Source: Microvirga lenta
GTDB taxonomy: Bacteria > Pseudomonadota > Alphaproteobacteria > Rhizobiales > Beijerinckiaceae
DNA length: 64,000 nucleotides
Direction of reading: 5' to 3'
Assembly (NCBI RefSeq): GCF_020532555.1
Contig: NZ_JAJBBR010000017.1
Coordinates: 1-64,000 of the forward strand
The notes under the pieces are model-generated. The model worked only from the letters and a program-made list of their open reading frames with translations, did no database searches and had not been told where the DNA came from. Made by a program: the position numbers and the translations under genes. Within the stretch, counting starts at the first letter, position 1; the number at the start of each line of letters is the position of its first letter. Positions 35,006-42,561 of this stretch are shown piece after piece.

Positions 35006-36172
35006 ATGCTAATGGACTGGCTCTTTGACGGACGAACTGAATGCTACTCCGTCCAGACTACGATGCGCATCGGGGAATATCTTGAGCTCGTGAAGGAGGC
35101 CCACGCTGCGCGTGGCGGGCTGAGTGGGCAGCGCGACACATTGAAGACAACCACAGCAAAGCGAATTCGCGACCGCATGGTAGCGGATATAAGGAGGGGT
35201 GCGGTTCTCCCGCCTGTTGTCATTGGCGCTGTCGTGGACAACGACATATTCGCGACCTATCCGCTTGAAGGCGCTACTACACCGAGGGACATTCTGCCTG
35301 AGCCTACGCTTGGGCAACTCGCAATTATCGACGGAATGCAAAGAACAGCCGCCCTTGCTGAAGCCGCAGCGACCGACACAAGCGTGCCTGCGCGCCGAAT
35401 GCGGGTTGAATTTTGGATTACCCGATCTGTCAGAACCATGGTTTATCGGATGCTGGTGCTCAACACGGGCCAGGTCCCTTGGACTCTCAGTAGGCAGCTG
35501 TCGGTGGTATTCGAGCCACTACTGAGTGAAATCAAGGAGCGGGTGCCCGACGCTATTCGGGTATTTACTCCGGATCAACCCGGGCGCCGGCTCGGACCAG
35601 CTGAGTTCAGCAGTGACGCCCTCGTTGAACTATATATTTCCTTCTCCTTGCGTAAGACGAACGTTGATACGAAGGAGGCGCTGTCCGACGAATTTTCTCG
35701 TCTCGATTTCGTGGAGAATCTTTCGGACACGAACTTCCAGCAACAATTCTATTCAACGCTGGGGCTTCTTTGCCGCCTAGATAGGTCGTTCTGTCGATTT
35801 GACCCTGGAGCGCCTGGTCGTTTCTCAAAGGGAAGAAACATCTTTGATGGGCAGCCCGCCCGGATTGGATTTGTTGTCGCAATTGCTCAGTACGTCCTTG
35901 GCAGGCCAGGGATGGATCGTAGCCATGCGGAACGGGAAGAGCGCATGGCACAAGTTGAGGCTCAAGCAAGCGCGCTTGCCGACCGGCTCGATGCAATGGA
36001 CCCGCACGCTGTAGGTGAATTTCTAAAACTCGACGTGCTGTCTGAGGTGCTAGACCGCCGTGTTGGTCAAGTTGGTCGATATGAACGTGGGGTATTCTCG
36101 GATGCTTTCCAAGTTCTGCTAGATGAGAAGTTTGATCTTCCCAGCATGGAGCCTTGCTGGCGAGCAAATTGA
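35006..36172 (+). CDS. DGQHR/DndB-like domain protein
   Basis: 388 residues. It resembles ParB/DUF262/DGQHR-type proteins: LPPVVIGAVVDNDIFATYP (an early strand pair), LGQLAIIDGMQRTAALAEAA with a DGxQR signature at about residues 109-114, and VEFWITRSVRTMVYRMLVLNTGQVPWTLSRQL, comparable to the NTGQ/N-rich segment of DndB. The C-terminal 150 residues are helical with an EREERMAQVEAQASAL coiled coil. DndB regulates DNA phosphorothioation, but no dndCDE gene is near. The next gene starts within its stop codon, so the two probably form a complex. Function unknown; the DGxQR assignment is by eye. Confidence 0.6.
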   Translation: MLMDWLFDGRTECYSVQTTMRIGEYLELVKEAHAARGGLSGQRDTLKTTTAKRIRDRMVADIRRGAVLPPVVIGAVVDNDIFATYPLEGATTPRDILPEPTLGQLAIIDGMQRTAALAEAAATDTSVPARRMRVEFWITRSVRTMVYRMLVLNTGQVPWTLSRQLSVVFEPLLSEIKERVPDAIRVFTPDQPGRRLGPAEFSSDALVELYISFSLRKTNVDTKEALSDEFSRLDFVENLSDTNFQQQFYSTLGLLCRLDRSFCRFDPGAPGRFSKGRNIFDGQPARIGFVVAIAQYVLGRPGMDRSHAEREERMAQVEAQASALADRLDAMDPHAVGEFLKLDVLSEVLDRRVGQVGRYERGVFSDAFQVLLDEKFDLPSMEPCWRAN

Positions 36173-37221
36173 TGTCGCGGCTTATCAAAGGCGCTAATGC
36201 CACCATCTTCGCTCGCCTGGATCAGCATTGCTCGATACGTGGCCTGCATCTCAGGAACGCGGGGGCAGCTCGTTGGATCGCGTCGGAGCAAAAGCATAGA
36301 CATCTGATGGCCGCATCAGTTGTGCGGGAGAGCTTGAGCTTCAGCCCAGGTCGTAAGCTGATGCGCTTGGACTTAGACGCAAGGATCTTCTTGTGCTCAA
36401 TAGGGTTCGACAATTTGAATCCGGTGCCTGGTTTCGATGAACTTGAGCTCGATGCTGCCTTTCTAACTGTCATCTTGGCGGAGGCTGCTCCTCGACCTAA
36501 AGCTTCAGTCGCGCAGATTCGGGATGTTGTTGAGGTAGGAGAGCAAGGCTCCGATTATCCGTATGGTGGGCATGATCCCGACCAGATCGCAAGCCTGTTT
36601 CCAAGCATCAGAGTCTTCGAGGCTGACCCCTTATATACTCAAGAAATTTGGAATGCGTTCTTCAGAGTATGCCTAGAAGAATGCGAGATAAGTGGGTCTT
36701 GGATTGAGCCGAAGCTCATCGAGACGCTTAGGGCTGTCTGTGAGCTAGATCCGGAGAAAATCCCCTACAAGGTCCTATGTCGCTCTATCTTTGATGGGGA
36801 CCCGACAAGCTTTTTCTTGGCTCTCTATCGATGCCTTGAAGCCCTCTACGCATTCTCAAGCGCCAAAAAAGTCGCTTCGTCCCTTGGGCTAATAACCCCA
36901 TGGGCGGATATAGCAGCTGTACTTGAGGATCAGCTTGGCTGGCACCCGCGCGAAGAAGGTAGCCTTGAACAACTGGTCAGGATGGCGTGGGTCGGGGATC
37001 TAAAAAATGTACTCGTAACCCTAGGTGAAGATATAGAATCCCTCGATGATGATGCAATCGCTAGTAGGGCTGCTAGAAGAATATACTGGCTAAGAAATTC
37101 AATTGTTCACTACCGGCCTGCTCAGCATGCAGTTGACCTAGAAAGGTTCGATTGGAACACTCTTTGCGAGGCTATGGCCGGTATTATACTGCATATATAT
37201 ACAGAAGTATTCTCGGATTAG
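36172..37221 (+). CDS. Unknown protein with HEPN-type RNxxxH motif
   Basis: 349 residues; not recognised as a known family. The ATG shares its A with the TGA of the gene before (TGATG), so the pair is translationally coupled. The N-terminal half is mixed alpha/beta (FLCSIGFDNLNPVPGFDELELD), and the C-terminal third is helical (ALYRCLEALYAFSSAKKVASSLGL) and contains IYWLRNSIVHYRPA at about residues 302-315. RNSIVH fits the R-(N/D/H)-x3-H signature of HEPN ribonucleases. HEPN domains are typical of toxins and defence effectors, which suggests that this is the effector and its partner the sensor or regulator. Confidence 0.55.
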   Translation: MSRLIKGANATIFARLDQHCSIRGLHLRNAGAARWIASEQKHRHLMAASVVRESLSFSPGRKLMRLDLDARIFLCSIGFDNLNPVPGFDELELDAAFLTVILAEAAPRPKASVAQIRDVVEVGEQGSDYPYGGHDPDQIASLFPSIRVFEADPLYTQEIWNAFFRVCLEECEISGSWIEPKLIETLRAVCELDPEKIPYKVLCRSIFDGDPTSFFLALYRCLEALYAFSSAKKVASSLGLITPWADIAAVLEDQLGWHPREEGSLEQLVRMAWVGDLKNVLVTLGEDIESLDDDAIASRAARRIYWLRNSIVHYRPAQHAVDLERFDWNTLCEAMAGIILHIYTEVFSD

Positions 37222-37222
37222 T

Positions 37223-37247
37223 AAAAGCGCCTTTACGGCGCTTTTTT
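37223..37247 (+). terminator. Terminator of the DGQHR/HEPN-like operon
   Basis: AAAAGCGCC with GGCGCTTTT around TTTAC, ending in six T in a row, directly after the stop codon. Confidence 0.88.
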
Positions 37248-37416
37248 ATTGTTGCTTCTCCATGCTCACTGCAAGAAGTTTGGGTTTCGCCATTGAATAG
37301 TGTGGCCAGATAAGGTCACTGGATACCCTCGTGTCCGGATCAAGCCTGCCAGGAGGCTCCTGACGGTTTGCGAGCTGCATTAGAAAACTGACTTAACAAG
37401 CGTGGCCATATCAGAT

Positions 37417-37446
37417 AACTTCCGATAACTGTTCTTCTCGGAAGTT
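37417..37446. promoter_or_regulatory. Inverted repeat ahead of XerC-like recombinase
   Basis: AACTTCCGA (37417-37425) and TCGGAAGTT (37438-37446) are a perfect 9-bp inverted repeat with a 12-bp centre, ending seven bases before the recombinase start codon. Its layout resembles a tyrosine-recombinase core site; it could also be an autoregulatory operator. Confidence 0.5.
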
Positions 37447-37453
37447 TCAAAAC

Positions 37454-38434
37454 ATGAAAGCCATGGGCGTCCAGCCTCCAATTTCCAGCCCCGAGGACCA
37501 TGGTGCTTGGCTGCCGGCGGAAGTTTCCGAAACCGTGCGCTCATATCAGAGGGCGGAAAAAGCTACCTCCACGATAAGGGCCTACAAATCCGATGCCCTC
37601 CTGTTCGATAGGTGGTGTCGCGCGCAGGGCCTCGGGGGCTCCATTCCATCCCTGGCTCACGTCGTTGCGGCCTTTCTCGTCCAAGAAGCGGAGCGGGGGG
37701 CAAAGGCATCGACCATAAGCCGACGCGCGGCCGCGATCCGGTATGCTCATAAACTGATGGGATCTCCTGACCCAACTGAGGGCGAGGAGGTGAGGAGCGC
37801 AATCCGTGGCATTCGACGCCGGATCGGTGCCGCCAGCCGACAGAAAGCTCCAGCAACCGCAGAGATAATCGGGGCCATGCTCTCCCACTGTCCTCCTACT
37901 TTGGCGGGCAAGAGAGACCGAGCCGTCTTGGCGCTCGGGTTCTCGGGGGCTTTCCGGCGCTCCGAGCTCGTGGCGCTTGATGTTGAGGATTTGGTGGACG
38001 ACCGTGAGGGGCTGCGTGTCGTCATCCGCAAGTCGAAGACGGATCAGGAGGGGAGGGGGCATGTGATCGCCGTTCCCCACGGGCGACACATCAAGCCCGT
38101 GGCTTTGGTAAAGGAATGGCTGGCGGCCGCCGGGATTACCAGTGGTCCGCTGTTCCGGCCTGTCAGCCGCTCCGGCACCGTTCGGGGAGCCGTTCGTCTG
38201 ACAGACAGGAGCGTTGCCAATCTGGTGAAGCACTACGCGGCGAAAGTGGGACTGGACGCATCCGACTTCGGCGCTCATAGCCTCCGGGCAGGATTTGTCA
38301 CGACGGCGGCGGATCGAGATGTTGAGCTGACCCGCATCATGGATGTGACCCGACATAAAGATGTCCGGACAGTCACCGGATACGTGCGCCGAGCCAATCT
38401 CTTCAAAGGCCACGCCGGTTCCTCTTTCCTATAG
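37454..38434 (+). CDS. XerC-like tyrosine recombinase
   Basis: 326 residues, shorter than the integrases at the island edges. The N-terminal core-binding domain ([27 protein letters not shown]) is followed by a catalytic domain with Arg in [15 protein letters not shown], His-x-x-Arg in GAHSLRAGF, His in [10 protein letters not shown] and the nucleophile Tyr in [11 protein letters not shown]. There is no arm-binding domain, so it is a Xer/transposon-type enzyme rather than a second phage integrase. It opens a second module in island 2. Confidence 0.88.
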   Translation: MKAMGVQPPISSPEDHGAWLPAEVSETVRSYQRAEKATSTIRAYKSDALLFDRWCRAQGLGGSIPSLAHVVAAFLVQEAERGAKASTISRRAAAIRYAHKLMGSPDPTEGEEVRSAIRGIRRRIGAASRQKAPATAEIIGAMLSHCPPTLAGKRDRAVLALGFSGAFRRSELVALDVEDLVDDREGLRVVIRKSKTDQEGRGHVIAVPHGRHIKPVALVKEWLAAAGITSGPLFRPVSRSGTVRGAVRLTDRSVANLVKHYAAKVGLDASDFGAHSLRAGFVTTAADRDVELTRIMDVTRHKDVRTVTGYVRRANLFKGHAGSSFL

Positions 38435-38443
38435 GCGCAACGT

Positions 38444-39232
38444 ATGGCTCGACGTAGGACATCTGGGCTCGACATGGGACCGCCGAGCTCGCCACCGAAC
38501 ATCTCCAAGATGAACACGGATGAGCGCGTCGAGGCTATGGCGCAATGGTTTCTCGCCAACTTCGAAGATCCGGCTCAGGAAACCCCCTACGAAAGCGCGG
38601 AGGGGGGGTATCAATGGGTTTGGGGTGGGCCTTACGACGCCCGTGAGGAATTGGGTAATGCCTTTGCGCCCATCGCCACAGATGACGAGATCGAGCGGGC
38701 GGCCAGCCTAGTCGAAGAAGAAGGGATCATGGATTGGGCTCCAAGTAGTAACCGGTTCATCGAGGAGGATGACGACAGCGGCCCTTATTATGAAAATGGG
38801 GATGAGATTTTTGCCGCGCCGAACCCAAGCGCCCCTGAGCCGGCCGAAGTCGTTCGGCGCGAATTGGATGAGCTTGAGGAGATGGTGCTCGAATGGCGCC
38901 GTGATCATCCGGGCATCGGGCATAACCGCCCTCCAGATCCAATCGAGGATAGCCTTACATTAAACGACATAGATCAAATTACGACAGGGATAGCGGAGGC
39001 GCGAAGCCAGCTCGACAACCCTTTCCCTGATCCCGACCCTCCGAAGGCTGCGGAGAGCCGGTTTCGACGGATCGCTCAGAAGATTAGGACCTACCTCGCG
39101 ACTGTGGCGACCGTCACCGGCACCTTGATTATTGAGCGGTATGGCAACGTTCTTCTTGAGAAACTTGAAGCGAAGCTGACAGGTGTAGCCGACGCCATTG
39201 CGACCTGGATTTCCGCCCTTCCGCCATTCTGA
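38444..39232 (+). CDS. GIGHN-motif hypothetical protein
   Basis: 262 residues, starting ten bases after the recombinase stop, so probably co-transcribed. The first half is acidic (MDWAPSSNRFIEEDDDSGPYYENGDEIF). GIGHNRPPDPIED at about residues 164-176 is a motif that recurs in many rhizobial hypothetical proteins. A C-terminal segment VATVTGTLIIERYGNVLLEKLEAKL may be amphipathic and associate with membrane. No enzymatic motif is visible. Confidence 0.6.
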   Translation: MARRRTSGLDMGPPSSPPNISKMNTDERVEAMAQWFLANFEDPAQETPYESAEGGYQWVWGGPYDAREELGNAFAPIATDDEIERAASLVEEEGIMDWAPSSNRFIEEDDDSGPYYENGDEIFAAPNPSAPEPAEVVRRELDELEEMVLEWRRDHPGIGHNRPPDPIEDSLTLNDIDQITTGIAEARSQLDNPFPDPDPPKAAESRFRRIAQKIRTYLATVATVTGTLIIERYGNVLLEKLEAKLTGVADAIATWISALPPF

Positions 39233-39308
39233 AACGCACGGCCATGCGGCGGCTATCTGCTGCTGCGGGCGGTCGCTAAATATGTTGAGACTTCAAACCA
39301 TCCACATC

Positions 39309-39668
39309 ATGAAGAAATCAACGATCCTCAAGAACCGAAATCATCGAGTTGTCGCGCACATTGAGATTGATAGCCGGGGTATTCATACAATCACGGACCA
39401 GTACCATCGCGCCCTTGGGTACTTCGATCCACGTACTAATCGATCAAGTGACAGGCACCACCGCGTTATCGGGTATGGCTACCTGCTCGCGAAGCTTGTT
39501 CCTGCTGACCTGTCGGAGGAGGAGGCTGGCGTGATCAAACCCAAGAAGCCGCTTTCACCCGAGCAGACCATGCGGGCGGCTGAGAAGCGGACTCAGGTGC
39601 AGAAGCAAATCAGCAAGGCGCAGGTTCAGCACGCGGACAAGCTGCGCGATCTACGGGACAAGCTCTGA
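39309..39668 (+). CDS. Small basic hypothetical protein
   Basis: 119 residues beginning MKKSTILKNRNHRVVAHIEIDSRG. Short strand repeats (HRVVAHIEIDSRGIHTITD, HRALGYFDPRTN, HRVIGYGYLL) recur with a HRxxG pattern, which suggests a beta-meander. The C-terminus (EKRTQVQKQISKAQVQHADKLRDL) is a charged helix. Not recognised. Confidence 0.55.
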   Translation: MKKSTILKNRNHRVVAHIEIDSRGIHTITDQYHRALGYFDPRTNRSSDRHHRVIGYGYLLAKLVPADLSEEEAGVIKPKKPLSPEQTMRAAEKRTQVQKQISKAQVQHADKLRDLRDKL

Positions 39669-39801
39669 GGCGGCGCGGGGCCTACGTTTGCGTTTCTTCC
39701 GTCATTGACACCACGGGAGTCGGGATAGCCGGGTAGTCATGAGGGCGACAGCCCCAGGTAGTGGACACGGAGTCATGAGGCGAAGCCGAGCGAGGGGCAA
39801 C

Positions 39802-39852
39802 CTCATAGTCTACTTAGTTCCATTAGTCTCTGTAGACTATGTAGACTATGAG
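39802..39852. repeat. Inverted and direct repeats of TAGTCTAC/GTAGACTA
   Basis: CTCATAGTCTAC (39802-39813) has its exact reverse complement GTAGACTATGAG at 39841-39852, and GTAGACTAT is repeated at 39832-39840. It lies between convergent genes in a 213-bp spacer (39669-39881) and may act as a terminator or protein-binding site. No T-run follows. Confidence 0.55.
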
Positions 39853-39881
39853 TTTACGCTTCGCTTGAGATGCAACCCCGG

Positions 39882-40565
39882 CTACTTGGTGCCCCAATTC
39901 ATATTGTAGTGGCAGAGGTCCAGGCGGGATTGGTAACGGGCCTTGCCCTTGAGCAGGTTGCCCTTCATGTCCTTCAAGGACCACGGGGCAAACCCAAGAG
40001 GGTTGAATTGGTTGGCGTCCGTCCCTTGCACAAGGCAGCCTGAGTTGGGCACACCGTCTTCCATGTCGACCAAAATGAACTGGCCGTGGTAATAGGTCGT
40101 GCCTTTCTTGCCACCAGGGGATTGGTCACCCTTATCTCCAATCAGCCCGAACCATTGGTTCGAGTCAGCGGTCCTCCAGACTGTCTGGAGCAGATCAAAA
40201 TAATCGGCGTTGATCGTGCCCCGGTTTCGCAGGGTCTCGATCCTCGACAGGATGTTGTCGTAATTGATCAGGGTCACAGAACGCTTCCATTGCCATTCTG
40301 AAAGCCGGATGAGTTCTGCCGGTTCTGTCCAGATTTCCAGCGTCACCTTGTAGCGCGGCTGATATTTGGCCCGGACTCCATCCGGCCCATTGTCAAAAAG
40401 AGTGGCCTGCAAAAGGGTGATCGTGTCGATGTCCATCAGCTCCTTCGCTGGAGTAACGGACGTTGCTGGCGCGGGAGCACCGATACTGAGGAGGGCGCGC
40501 AGTTGTTCGGCAAAGTTAGGGTTGTTGGCGACCTGATGCAGGAACGCCTTGGGATCAAAATTCAT
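39882..40565 (-). CDS. Hypothetical protein, 227 aa (third gene of cassette)
   Basis: Not recognised. It begins MNFDPKAFLHQVANNPNFAEQLRALLSIG, a short helical N-terminus, then a mixed region with YKVTLEIWTEPAELIRLSEWQWK and DNILSRIETLRNRGTI, and ends with LDLCHYNMNWGTK. AAGGA lies 14 bases before the ATG. It follows the zinc-ribbon gene on the same strand after a 96-bp gap. Confidence 0.5.
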   Translation of the reverse strand: MNFDPKAFLHQVANNPNFAEQLRALLSIGAPAPATSVTPAKELMDIDTITLLQATLFDNGPDGVRAKYQPRYKVTLEIWTEPAELIRLSEWQWKRSVTLINYDNILSRIETLRNRGTINADYFDLLQTVWRTADSNQWFGLIGDKGDQSPGGKKGTTYYHGQFILVDMEDGVPNSGCLVQGTDANQFNPLGFAPWSLKDMKGNLLKGKARYQSRLDLCHYNMNWGTK

Positions 40566-40661
40566 TAAGACCAATCCTTGAGAGATAAAAGGCCGGCAGA
40601 CCAAATACCGGCCAGCCGAAGGCAGACCCACGCCAGCCAACATGCCGGCGTGGGCCAAATG

Positions 40662-41420
40662 TCAGGACTGCGCTTCCAACGAGCATTCTTTGAGTTGGAT
40701 GCAGAGACCTTCAGAGCGTGCCTCCCCATCGAGCCGTTGAAACGCCTCCTGGGGATCGACCGGCATTTCCTCATCCCCCATCAAATCACTCCAACGCGCG
40801 GCGACGATTTCGTGCCGGCCAGCAATGGCATCAGTCTTTGACTCGAAGACCCGAACGGAGCGGATCTCCTCATCGCCGTGGAAAATGAGCACATGGACCT
40901 TACGACTAGGCGTGGGCGTAGGTGACGGCGGGGGTGGCGTTTGAACCGGCGCCGGGGCTGCAGGTCCGGTCAGATCCACAACCTTTCCTTGCCATCCGCA
41001 TTTCATGCAGGCGGCGTCGGCGTCGTCGCCCCAGCCGTGATCATGGTCAGGCGTGTCGCCCTCGGTGTCGGAGCCACCCGGCTCAAGCGCCGTCCAGATT
41101 TCCGCGCGAATGGCCAACTCCTCATCCGAGCCACAGCCAGGGCATTGATAACCGTGCTGGTTGCCTGGACGCGGGAAGCCTGGATTGGTCGATTGGGGAT
41201 CTTGCCAAACGGTCAAGTCTCGAACCTTGCCCTTCCAATAGCATCGTGGACATTCAGCGCCGCTGGTCGGGCCGTATTCGTGGCCCTCGAAGTCTTCCCA
41301 TTCGTAATCATCGCCGCCTGTGGAATAGACCTTCGACCAGGCGGGATTGCAGCGAATATGGAACTCGTCGGACTGCGCGCAGCTGGGACAGACGAACCCT
41401 TCACTATCCTTGAGGCTCAT
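40662..41420 (-). CDS. Duplicated zinc-ribbon hypothetical protein
   Basis: 252 residues. Two similar halves each begin with a Cys-x-x-Cys pair and end with another: FVCPSCAQSDEFHIRCN ... CPRCYWKGKVRDLTVW and YQCPGCGSDEELAIRA ... CMKCGWQGKVVDLTGP. The halves align over about 55 residues, so each probably binds one zinc. A Pro-rich linker then leads to a C-terminal alpha/beta part (KVHVLIFHGDEEIRSVRVFES). The start overlaps the stop of the gene upstream by four bases (ATGA). It may bind nucleic acid or protein; no enzyme motif is seen. Confidence 0.6.
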   Translation of the reverse strand: MSLKDSEGFVCPSCAQSDEFHIRCNPAWSKVYSTGGDDYEWEDFEGHEYGPTSGAECPRCYWKGKVRDLTVWQDPQSTNPGFPRPGNQHGYQCPGCGSDEELAIRAEIWTALEPGGSDTEGDTPDHDHGWGDDADAACMKCGWQGKVVDLTGPAAPAPVQTPPPPSPTPTPSRKVHVLIFHGDEEIRSVRVFESKTDAIAGRHEIVAARWSDLMGDEEMPVDPQEAFQRLDGEARSEGLCIQLKECSLEAQS

Positions 41421-41890
41421 GATGGCCTCACTTTCTGCGCCGCGATAACAAGGAGCGGGCAATCCTCCTCATAGTCGAGGATCTGCTGGTCATCGTAGGC
41501 AAGATCGCCGGCCGCGACCCGCTCGATCAAATCCCAGCCTCCATCCCATTCAGCGCACATGCGGGCGAAGGAGCGCCAGTCCCGAAATTCGGCCTGGATC
41601 TCCTCACCATTGTACCGAAGGCGCAGGTGCGGATGCTCGGCCCTGATCGGCAAGGCTTGATCAACGGCTGCTGCGAGATCGGAGAGCTTCTGATGAGCCT
41701 GAGTTGGAACATCGGGCAAGCCGATTTGAAGTTGGACCTCCTCATAATCGTCAATGGTTGCACCGAGCGTTCGGTCTCCAAACTCAGAAGTTGGGCGGAT
41801 CGCGATGCAGGTGCAGTCCTTAAAGGTGAAATCTGCGCGCGCAGGCGCGTCCGCCGAAACGGCGGTTTCTGTAGGCATAGCAATGTCCAT
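41417..41890 (-). CDS. Hypothetical protein, 157 aa (first gene of cassette)
   Basis: Not recognised. The soluble protein starts with an Ala/Thr-rich segment; the core (DCTCIAIRPTSEFGDRTLGATID) contains one close Cys pair, followed by EEVQLQIGLPDVPTQAHQKLSDLAAAVDQAL and a helix, and it ends QILDYEEDCPLLVIAAQKVRPS. It is the first of three minus-strand genes and is coupled to the zinc-ribbon gene by a four-base overlap. Confidence 0.55.
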   Translation of the reverse strand: MDIAMPTETAVSADAPARADFTFKDCTCIAIRPTSEFGDRTLGATIDDYEEVQLQIGLPDVPTQAHQKLSDLAAAVDQALPIRAEHPHLRLRYNGEEIQAEFRDWRSFARMCAEWDGGWDLIERVAAGDLAYDDQQILDYEEDCPLLVIAAQKVRPS

Positions 41891-42384
41891 TATTTGATCG
41901 TGTGGTGTCCCGCCGGATGGCTCGGACGCAGCTCATATAGGCCGATTCCACACCGGGAGACAAGCAGAAAGTCAGCTATGTCGCTGATATTTAATAGAAA
42001 TTTTCGTTGTACGAAAATCCCAATTAACGGTGTCCTCGGAAGATGTGATCCCCCTGCTCCGACAGGGACAGCAACGGAGATCTCAGCCCGGATCGGAAAA
42101 GGGAGGCTTGTTCGAGCTGACGCTCCTGATCCCTGGCAGCCTTGGTGTGCCCATGGATCATAATCCGCATCTGCGCCATGCTGGTTGGGGATCTGCGCAT
42201 CACGTCGGAGCAAGGCTCCCTTCATGTGCCGATTGCGGCATCGACTGTTCCGGTGGTTGTCGGCGTACCAGTCAGTAAGGCTTCGCTTGAGATCTGGTAG
42301 AGCTACAAGCAAGGTGCTACAAAGCTCAGCGAGGCAGTGTCTGAAATCGTTGTTTTTGCTCTAATTTTCCCGGTCGGTGCCGTC
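41891..42384. other. Island 2 right end, possible gene remnants
   Basis: A 494-bp stretch with no gene that has a start signal. A minus-strand frame (SLTDWYADNHRNSRCRNRHMKG) is open but looks degraded. It probably includes the promoter for the three-gene cassette and decayed mobile DNA before attR. Confidence 0.35.
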
Positions 42385-42401
42385 TCCCCTAGGGAGCGCC
42401 A
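42385..42401 (+). repeat. Attachment repeat 3 (attR remnant of island 2)
   Basis: TCCCCTAGGGAGCGCCA equals the last 17 bases of the tRNA-Glu repeat. It is followed by a partly matching CGGTTTCAAGGCTT, similar to sequence after the tRNA (AGGTTTCA ... AAGGCTT), which supports this as the old chromosomal junction. Confidence 0.75.
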
Positions 42402-42561
42402 CGGTTTCAAGGCTTGGCCTGAGTGCAGGCCGCCTTCTCGTCCATCCCTCAAAATCGATCTGCGCACATCCGCGGCTTGCCATGGGCGAGCCCGGCGAGT
42501 TGCGTCGGACTGCGGTGAAATGGGCCAGCCGAGGGTCGAGGTCCATCGCGAGGGGACGACC

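Larger units (their letters stand above)
30607..42401. mobile_element. Genomic island 2 (tRNA-Glu-integrated, about 11.8 kb)
   Basis: Bounded by the second 49-bp repeat and a 17-bp remnant (TCCCCTAGGGAGCGCCA) at 42385-42401. Its integrase starts 100 bp inside. Contents: integrase, Vsr, C5 methyltransferase, Eco29kI-type nuclease, a DGQHR/HEPN-like pair, a second XerC-like recombinase, two small genes and a three-gene cassette with zinc ribbons. The decayed right repeat suggests an older insertion than island 1. No conjugation genes are present. Confidence 0.8.

Noticed and set aside
35006-36172. Start of a DNA phosphorothioation (dnd) system
   Set aside because: No dndA, dndC, dndD or dndE gene follows; only the DGxQR-type feature is shared.
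42030-42278. 82-codon plus-strand gene at the end of island 2
   Set aside because: No ribosome-binding site or motif; probably decayed sequence.
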